Program-made: the position numbers and the translations under genes
Shown: positions 25,301 through 34,300 of the stretch, piece by piece
Numbering within the stretch: position 1 is the first letter of the stretch
Layout of the letters: every line of letters starts with the position of its first letter
The notes under the pieces: model-generated
Database searches by the model: none
The model's input: only the letters and a program-made list of their open reading frames with translations
Told to the model about the DNA's origin: nothing
Origin: Cornus controversa
Taxonomy: Eukaryota; Streptophyta; Magnoliopsida; Cornales; Cornaceae
DNA length: 64,000 nt
Reading direction: 5' to 3'
NCBI GenBank assembly: GCA_026545225.1
Contig: CM048852.1
Span: 62,631,146-62,695,145 of the forward strand

Positions 25301-28300
25301 AAAAATGAAGGAAAATTATGGTTACCAAAACAGATTTCGTTAGGCTTGATTGAGGCTTCTAGAGGGTGTACGGTGGGTCCCCAAGTCGAGATTTTTGGAT
25401 GGTCGCTCCACTCTGTGTTTGTGGAGGAAGAGGAATAGGACTTCCTTCGATGGGGAGGAGTATCTTTTTGGGGTGCTGAAATTTTGTATTATTAGTTCTC
25501 TTTTTTGTTGGGTTTATAGGAGAAATTGTATATCCATGGGGGAGATAGTTGACTTTTTGGACATATTGATCCCCTCTTGATCGATTTCTAATACAATCTT
25601 ATAAAAAATATATATATATCATTTACGAATTATGAGTCAAAGTATAAGAATTCCATGCCAAACAAAGTAGTTTGATAACTTAAACCCGTCTAAAGTCCTA
25701 AAACTGAAATTAAACATATTCATATTCTAATTTATCCAAAAACTCGCTTAACTTCTAATATTAGAAAGTTAATACTAATTAATTCATAGATTCCAACAAG
25801 TTATATACAAGGATTATGTATAACAATTTACACCATAACACACACACACACACACATACACATATATGCTGCCAAACATATTCATGTGATATACACATTT
25901 ACAAATCAGAAATCACCCAAGAAATTAATTGAGACTTAAATCATTATGGAATCCAAGCATACTCAACATCAAGTTCATGTATATACATTAAACACTCTAA
26001 AATAAATTCTTCTATGATATTAATCTATTCATTAAAATAGTAAATTAGATCAAATAACAAGTTACAAACATGCATGAGATACTCAACATCAAGTTCACGT
26101 ATATACATTAAACACTCTAAAATAAATTCTTCTATGATATTAATCTATTCATTAAAATAGTAAATTAGATCAAATAACTAGTTACAAACATGCATGAGAT
26201 TATAAGTCAAAGTCAACTTGCCTGGAATACAATATTTCACTTTTCTTCTTGTTGTTCTCTTTCTCTCTCTCTCTCTACTACATATGCACTACACTATATA
26301 TATACACTAATTTATTATACCAAAGCTTCTCCTAGAAGCTTCTAATATGTTATACATATGGCATTCTTCCATCCATGCACCAATACACCTGGCAACACAA
26401 GTGACATTTGTCTTGGCCCTTTTTTTTTTTTTTCATTTTAGACCAGCTATTTTCCACGTTTATGTTTTCCACCACCACTAATTATTTAAATTGTTCTCTT
26501 AGCTCCTTTTACTTTCACTATTTTCACTTTTTACCGCCACCATAACTATTTAATAGTTAAAACCCCTATGTGAATTAATTTATTTCACTCCTACAAATTG
26601 AGTCTCACTACAATGGACCCTACAAAAATTCTCAGCACACTAAAATATCAGTATTATTTGCTCATTAGGTTTATTCCGATTTAAATTTAAGTAACCTTAA
26701 CCCATTTTACTAACTAAATAACTTTATTAAAAATTCAGGATATTACACGACCGATGTACGTGCAATTCATACAACGATAAAAAGTATGGCGCCCCTAAAG
26801 AAAATTACATATTACAATTATAAAATATAATAGTTGATTTGCTAGTCATGGTACTCTTTAGACTTTTGTCTTGTACAGCAAGGATATGCCCTTGTTTTTA
26901 GCCTTGTACAGTCTTTGTTTATCTATAAAATTTTCCACTTGCCCAGGAAAATTTTTTATTATTATAAGCTAAAGTCATTGCATGGGGTGCTTGTGTGACA
27001 TTAATGTGTTACGTCTTGATTATTGATAAAGATTTCAGTTCTTGATTATGATGATGCAATTCTACCAATTCATTTGACTAGTTTTTTGTTGCAATTGCTT
27101 TCCTTAATAATTGTTGATTTTATATTATAAAAATTTCTATAGTTATGAAATTTAGGTTTGTCTTGTTATTAACAGTGGATGGTGACAGGTATCAGGAAAG
27201 CCAATCAAACTCGTAGGTCGGGGAGAACGCATGGAGGATCTGGAACCTTTCTACCCAGACCGTATGGCAGGACGTATATTAGGAATGGGAGATGTTCTGT
27301 CATTTGTGGAGAAGGCACAAGAAGTTGTAGGTTCCAGTGACTCCAGTCAATTCCATATCAGTTTTCTTTGTGTGATATTTATTTGACTTAATTGTGAGTA
27401 GATGCGCCAAGAAGATGCCGAAGAACTACAGAAGAAGATCATGAGTGCAAAATTTGATTTCAACGACTTCCTAAAGCAAACCCGTGCTGTTGCACGGATG
27501 GGTTCCATGAGCCGTGTTATTGGAATGATTCCTGGAATGGGGAAGGTATAAAAGCCTGGTTTTCCTTCTTATTTTTATTCTCTTTTTCTATCTTCTGCCA
27601 CTCTAGTTCTAGTATTTTTTTCTGCTAGGAGGCGGATGATATACTTAATGAACTTGAGATAGGACAAATCACTAAGATCCAAATGGCTTGTCAATACTTT
27701 CTGTTGTTTTGAGTCAACCTTGAAATTGAACTACAATAAACTCTCCAGTCAATTTTATGAAAACAGATCACTCCTGCACAAATTCGGGAGGCAGAGAAGA
27801 GCTCGAAGATAATGGAAGCTATGATTGAAGCAATGACCCCAGGTCTTTTCTTTGCTTAGCTGTTCGAAGAAAGTTTTTGGTATAGAATCCTATAAGCATC
27901 TTTGGTAGAAATAAATTGTGCTAGCTTCTTTAACCGCCATCTTATATAGGGGGTGGCCTTGAACAACAATAAGATTAAAAAAAAAAAATCAAACTACATA
28001 ATAAGTTGGAATTGAATCGAAAGATAAGTCATCGTATAAGATTACTAGTCAAATGAATTAATGGAACTGGCTTGATTGCATTACTGAGCAATACTGCATT
28101 CTTCAACCATTTCCTGTCATCGTAAAAGATTAGTACCATAATCATTTTTACACATTTTCACTTTTAAAGGCAACCAAAATTCTATCTAGCAAATCAACAA
28201 CTTATTCTAATTTAAATCAGCTGAAGACATAATTGTTAAATTTTACATTATGCGAATCAAATCTTCTAACTGGATTCAATAGGATCCCTTTTCTATTTGA

Positions 28301-31300
28301 GAAATCACAAAATCAGATCAAGATTACAATCCTTTGCCTTTCACACAATATGACTGCGACTGATAATCACCACTACTAAAAACAAAGACCATCCATATAG
28401 CAATTATTGAACCAAAAAAATTTAATTATGTGATACTAAATCTAAATCAAAGAACTCTTGGCCACAAATTCAGATCAAATCCAAATTTGAAACAAGCATA
28501 GAACAAAACGAATCACTGCTAATAGAAATGTTAACTGAAATGGGATAAAGGCAAAGATGATGATGATTTTACCAGAGTAGTACCTGATTTTGAAGACAAC
28601 CAAAAGTTTAGGGAGAGAAGGACGATCATTGAAAGCTCGAGACAACAAACATCGAAATTCACATCCTTCCTGCAGGCCCAAACTATAAATCAAGAAACTA
28701 AATTCAGGAATGCTAGGAAAAAAAGAGTTCCTTCTCATGTAACATGTATTGTGATACAGGGTCTGAGTTATTTAGAAAATCAGTAATTGTCAACTAAAAA
28801 CAATCAAAATCAGCCCACGATGGTGAAAAAAGGAAGAACATGTATTAAAGACTAATTAAACTCATAGAAGAATGAGCAGATCAACAAATCAAAACAATAA
28901 ACAAAGAAGGGACGAATCTATCCTCCCCCAAAGACCAAAACATCAAAATTACTGATCGACAATACGTAATAAAGGAACTTTACAAAAATACCAGACCCAT
29001 CTTTTAATTCAAACAAAGCCCAGGCGCCATTTATACCCAAGTTCAAACCTCGGAAAATGAAGGAACTTGAAGCATATGAAGGATAAAGATAACTGAAATA
29101 TCAAAACCATATCTTTTTACAATCACATAATTGAAATAAACCAAAAATCAGGTCAAAAATTGTATATTTAAGCCATACCCAGTAACCCAGATGAAAAGAA
29201 TGGACAAAGAAAGCGATCATCTGAGAGAGATAGAGAGAGAGGGGTGAGAGCTTGATATTTTTGGGTTTACGCAAAAAGATGGGGGTCAAATTAACAATTT
29301 TGCAAATCAGGGGGGTATTTTGGAAATTTTCACAAATATATATATAGATATATATAGGGAATGATCTCTTGCTCACCGGTGAGCAAGAAAATTCATCCAC
29401 ACCAGTCACAATAACCATTGGATATGATTGTTATATATTTTTGGTAACTACCTTTTGTCATATCCAATGATCATTATGATTGGTGTAGATGAATTTCTTG
29501 CTCACCGGTGAGCAAGATATCATTTCATGATATATATATAATAAGAAAGAGAAAAAATTCAAGGGGGGGCAGCTGCTCCCTCCTGGGCATATGCTGCCTC
29601 CTTCACTGGATATGAAATAATTTTGGATAGCATGTTTTCCACTGTTATTGCTACTATTTCTTTGTACTTTATGAAACTTCCTTTTTACTTGTTCTATATT
29701 TTCTAGTTTCAAAGCCCATGGTTGACTTTACATATTTATATTTTACATATATACACTGTCACGCCCCATTTTCCGTCTCCCGGAAACCAAGGGTGATTAA
29801 GTTATAACCCATGCATCTAGTTATAATTTCTCTATGCTTATCCAAATTTCCTACATGGAACACTTGGATTCAACTCTCAATTGTCATCATCATAACACAG
29901 CGGAAGCTTAAGTTTTATTCACCATGAGTCCCTAGGTAGGACCCATGAACCCTCGAAGCACAATCAGTACATATTGAGCCCACAGTCAAGTTTTGGTCGA
30001 CTGAAGGATGTCCCACCAGCCGGCTGAAACTTAGGCAATTCATCGACTGGCTACCCTTCAACTTCGGTCGGCTAAAGGACTGTTTCGGCCTACCGAAAAG
30101 GTACTTGCAGACTCTGCAAATGCAAATGTTCGGTATCTCACCATTTCAGTCGGCTGAAGGATGTTTCAACCGGTTGAAACTCTCCAGACCCTGTTTCTCA
30201 CTGTTTTCAAGCCTCAAATTATTCCCCACAAAGTCCATGACTCAAAGGAAACATTCTATGCATGTGTATACCTCGTTTTACCACACACAACTCCACATGA
30301 CTCGTTATCATCATTTATAAACGATAAGATAAATCGAAATTATACCATGCAAGGGAAGAAAATCTAACTCAAACATAAATCTCATATCTTGTTCTCAATT
30401 AGTTCCAAGTGCCAAACATAGCTCATACATACCGAATCCAACATTTGAATCTAAATTACAACTTTGATAAATGCCTAAACATGGCATATGAAAACATGTA
30501 ATAACGGTAGCAAAGAAAATATGAACTTCATAATCCAAATGCCTCGTGCTCCATTAATGACGGTGCCTTATCTGTAAAAATAGTTGGGAGAGGGGGTGAG
30601 CATACAACTACGCCCAGTAGAGACACCCAAACTAACTTATGCATCGACTCGACACGACCTATATGAATACAAGCATGGCATCCCTATACTACCTAGCACA
30701 CTTCCAATACACGTGAGATGCTATCATGGCATTCCTACACTACATGGCATAAAACAATATACATGCTCAAGGAAACCTCAATTCAATACTTAGTGCAATA
30801 CATACTCAACAATGTTCATTTAAACTAGAAGGTCACGCAAGCATTAACGTGAAAACTACAATTCAACGACAAGCTTTAAACACCACGTCACATAAGTTTC
30901 AAAATCACATAAGGGTGGGAGTAGTCGTAGGTCGCGGGTCAAAAGCTCTTCGATTAATTTTTCCATGTATTCTACTTCACGGGCTAAAACCCAAGGGTCT
31001 AGACAAAATCCAATTTTCTACTTCACGGGCTACTAACCTGAAGGTCTAGATAAAACCTCCTTGGCCAAGTTCCGGGCTCAGAGTCCTTTTCATTTCCGAC
31101 CTACTCCCAAAATCAACAACCAATCACATAGGTTTCAAGTATGGCAACACATACAATTTCAAGAGCATCATAAGCCACTTAATTTTCATGCTAAGACATG
31201 TATTTTCACGCATATAATAATGCAACAATCCCATAATTCAAGTGCATGATGAACCACTTAATTCCCATGCTAAAACATGTATTCTTCATGCATATGACAA

Positions 31301-34300
31301 TGCAAAATTTGAAGAAAGGATCATTTTCATGCATTTTATCAAACATATAAAATGTATCATGCACAACATAGTCCCTACAACTATAACTTATGTTATAAGG
31401 CAACATTTATCCACAATTGACAACACATAGGCATGTAAACACAATTCTCATCTTAATTCACTTTGATACCCATTCAAATACACATGAATTCAACAATATC
31501 TTCAACTAACAAGAATTAACCCAATTAAAGATGCAAGACTCATTTTCTAGCAATTCTAAACATACTAACGAATTCAAATTACATCAATTCCTAAGGAATC
31601 GATGATAAGATGGAGAGAACACCCCTATCTCAATTCCAAGCTAAATTCTCACCAAACTCAACCTTGTCTGAAATTGATTTTGTTCGGACCAATCTTGAGC
31701 CCTTAATGCGTAGACTCTTTCTCTCTTCCTCAGCGTCGCCCAATTCCCAACCTAAGCTTCTCAAATTTGATAGAGAAGTGAAGAAGAAAATGTTGCTATA
31801 TGTAGATATATGTATATTGCTCTATTTGGCTGATTAAGAATAAGAAATGAGGGCTGAGTATTCTCTTGCTATTTATAGAATTTTGACCTACACTTATTTA
31901 CAAAAGTGCCACTACCTTTTCACTAAACATTTCCGGGCTCGGTTTTTGAGTTCCGTAACTCCGATTGACGCGAAATCGATTCCGTGGCGCGTCAAATATT
32001 TTATTTAATCTACCCTCCAAATTTGGAGTCATTCCGACATTTTCGGATTTTCTATACCCACGGGGCCCGTGCCCCGGGTCAACCGGACCCGAAAAAGTCA
32101 ACTTTTTTCAAAAGCTCCGAAAACTTCCCCGAACCTTAAATAAGTTCCTAAAACATGTACTTTATGTTTAAAACACATAAATAATCATTTAAAGCATTTA
32201 GATGACAATAAACGAAAATAAAGGAAAACCGGCCAAAAATGGTCACTGTCCTTACATACACTATCAGTGTCAACTTGAAAAGTCTATGTGAAGAAGATGC
32301 ATTTACTGGTTGGGTGCAATACTGCATTGTTTACACCAATGAAGGTGGCTACTGAGCATTTAGGACCTGCGATACTAGCAGCTGGGATTAGAGTTAGGCA
32401 TTTTTAATCATTTCATGATTATTATTATTCTTTTTCTTTTTTAATTTATAGATTATTACACAGGGTAAAAGAGGTAAGAATAGGCAATACATCTTGGAAA
32501 AAATGAAATAAGAAAAGGGAAAAATTAGGGGGGAAAAAAAGAAAAGGGAAAAATTAAACAGAAGAACAGAAAAAACCAAAAGACAGTATGGAGGAAGAAT
32601 TGACAAAGGAAGGGAAAAAGATGGAATGATAATAAATAATGAAAGAGAAAGCTAAACAGTAACAAGCTGAAAAAAACAGGGATAATAACAGGATATATGG
32701 GAGGGAAAACAAAAAGTAGGTGCAGTGAAGTAAATGTCATAATTTTCTGATATGTCCTGCTGTTTAAATGTTTGGTTGTTGTGATGGTCTTCTTGTTCTA
32801 ATTTGGGTTCTGGACATTGGCGTCTATGTTTACAATTTGAACTTAACCCAAAACTTGGGTAGCCACATTTTCTTGAGTTTGTAGCAGATTAGTTGAAAAC
32901 TCTAATGTGAAAATATTATGCCGTGATGAGGCCCAGAACCAATCCATGGGATCAAAACTTGTTCTATTTCCAATCTTAAAAAGAAGCATAATGTCATTGT
33001 GCATAGGCACAACAACAAACTACTAGGTTTTATTCAGGAGATAGAGGAACTGAGCAGACGTTTATTAGAATGGAAAATGAAAACGGTTAAGAAAAGAGAG
33101 TACTATAAAGATGAGAGGTGAAGAAGAGACCAAAGTCAGACACTGGTAACTTCAAGGACTAAGGAAAGGGAAACAGCACTGAAGAGAGGAAAAATAGATG
33201 GAGATGGTTATTTGGAGGAAGTAAAAGATGATAAATGAAGAGCAGGAAGATACCTTAGAAAACTCATAAATCCACTAATAGAAAGGGACATAGAGAGAGA
33301 ACCACACCACTGTATGCATGCTTGTTAAACCTTTATGTAATGTGAAAGTTACATATTCTATGTTATTCCTTTGTATGCAATGGCTAGCAGAAGCTGGCAG
33401 ATAATGAAGAGAACAGGGGGTAACCCCATGGAGCAATTTAGTAGGGGTGTCTAAGACAACATTATTTCTATCTATCCGAGGGGCCTTTTGACTGCAGGTT
33501 TATATTATGATTAGTGTCAGGAAATGGCCATGGATCTGAACATGAGATATCACATATATGGCAGGAGTCCTTCTATATCATCTTTCATATGCCTCAGGTC
33601 CTCTATATTAAGGTTCTCTATTAAGGATCCTATCAGATAACATGTAGAACAGGACTGATGAAAGATGGTTGCTGTTTATAATGCCTTTTTTGCAATGAAT
33701 TTCATTGGGAAAACGGGATGTGATTCTTTAATTTCTGATTATAATCACACTTTCTTTGCACTTTGCCTCCCAATTTTATTTTTCGTGTTTAGGTTCTTCT
33801 TGCCAAATTATGCAATTTTGTACCCCTTGAATGTGCTAAACTAGTGCAGCATTGTAAATGCCTTTGCTCTTCAAAAATGTGTATTTATGATATTTTCCAG
33901 CTTTAAACTACATCTGGTTGGCTTTTGAACTTTCCTTTGGTGCTTCTGATGAAATTTTGATATGCTTTTGCTTTTCTTGAATATCCACATTTAAGCTGCA
34001 TTTTCTATCTCTATATCTTTTGTCATGAACACTATCTGTTTAAATAAAGACTAGCTCTGGGTGTAGTTATGAGGGTCGTTTTCACACTGAGATGACTGAT
34101 GAGTTTTCTCTCTCTGAAATATGAGCGACACTTGTTTTTATGGCTGCAAATGATGTTTTGACCGGCTCGTTTGTTAAACGAACTTAGAAATCAGGCTCGA
34201 ACTCAGCTTGTTCGCTTAACAGACGAGCTGGAGCTGAGCTTTAAATGAGCAAGCCCGAGCTGTTCATGAACAACTCAATTTATTTGCAGTCATACTTGTT

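Larger units (their letters stand above)
7221..26747 (-). mobile_element. Tekay-like Gypsy LTR, split by later insertions (pieces 7221-7892, 17176-17908, 25247-26747)
   Basis: The left edge TGACAGGTCACGCCCCC is, on the minus strand, a GGGGGCGTGACCTGTCA end, typical of plant Tekay/Del LTRs. The right edge CAGGATATTACA reads TGTAATATCC on the minus strand, a typical LTR start. Removing the two big insertions leaves about 2.9 kb, plausible for one solo LTR. The 17590-17880 part is similar to 62290-62540, a second copy in the ABCB29 gene. Edges are approximate and no matching target duplication was found. Confidence 0.55.
7014..27188 (+). other. 20-kb cpSRP54 intron filled with nested transposons
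   Basis: This single intron lies between the TKLDG exon and the GRGE exon. Its unique-looking sequence is limited to short stretches at 7014-7220 and about 26750-27188. Nesting read from the sequence: a Tekay-like LTR is split by an Athila/Tat-like gag-only element and by a Copia element; each is itself interrupted by smaller elements. Donor (GAG/gtcagc) and acceptor (gtgacag/GT) are intact. Confidence 0.85.

Noticed and set aside
27631-27690. possible extra cpSRP54 exon ([15 protein letters not shown])
   Set aside because: The family sequence runs directly from GMGK to (I/V)[10 protein letters not shown], and 27545/27767 gives that junction in frame.
32394-32740. hydrophobic frames on the minus strand
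   Set aside because: Low-complexity translation of a purine-rich intron segment.
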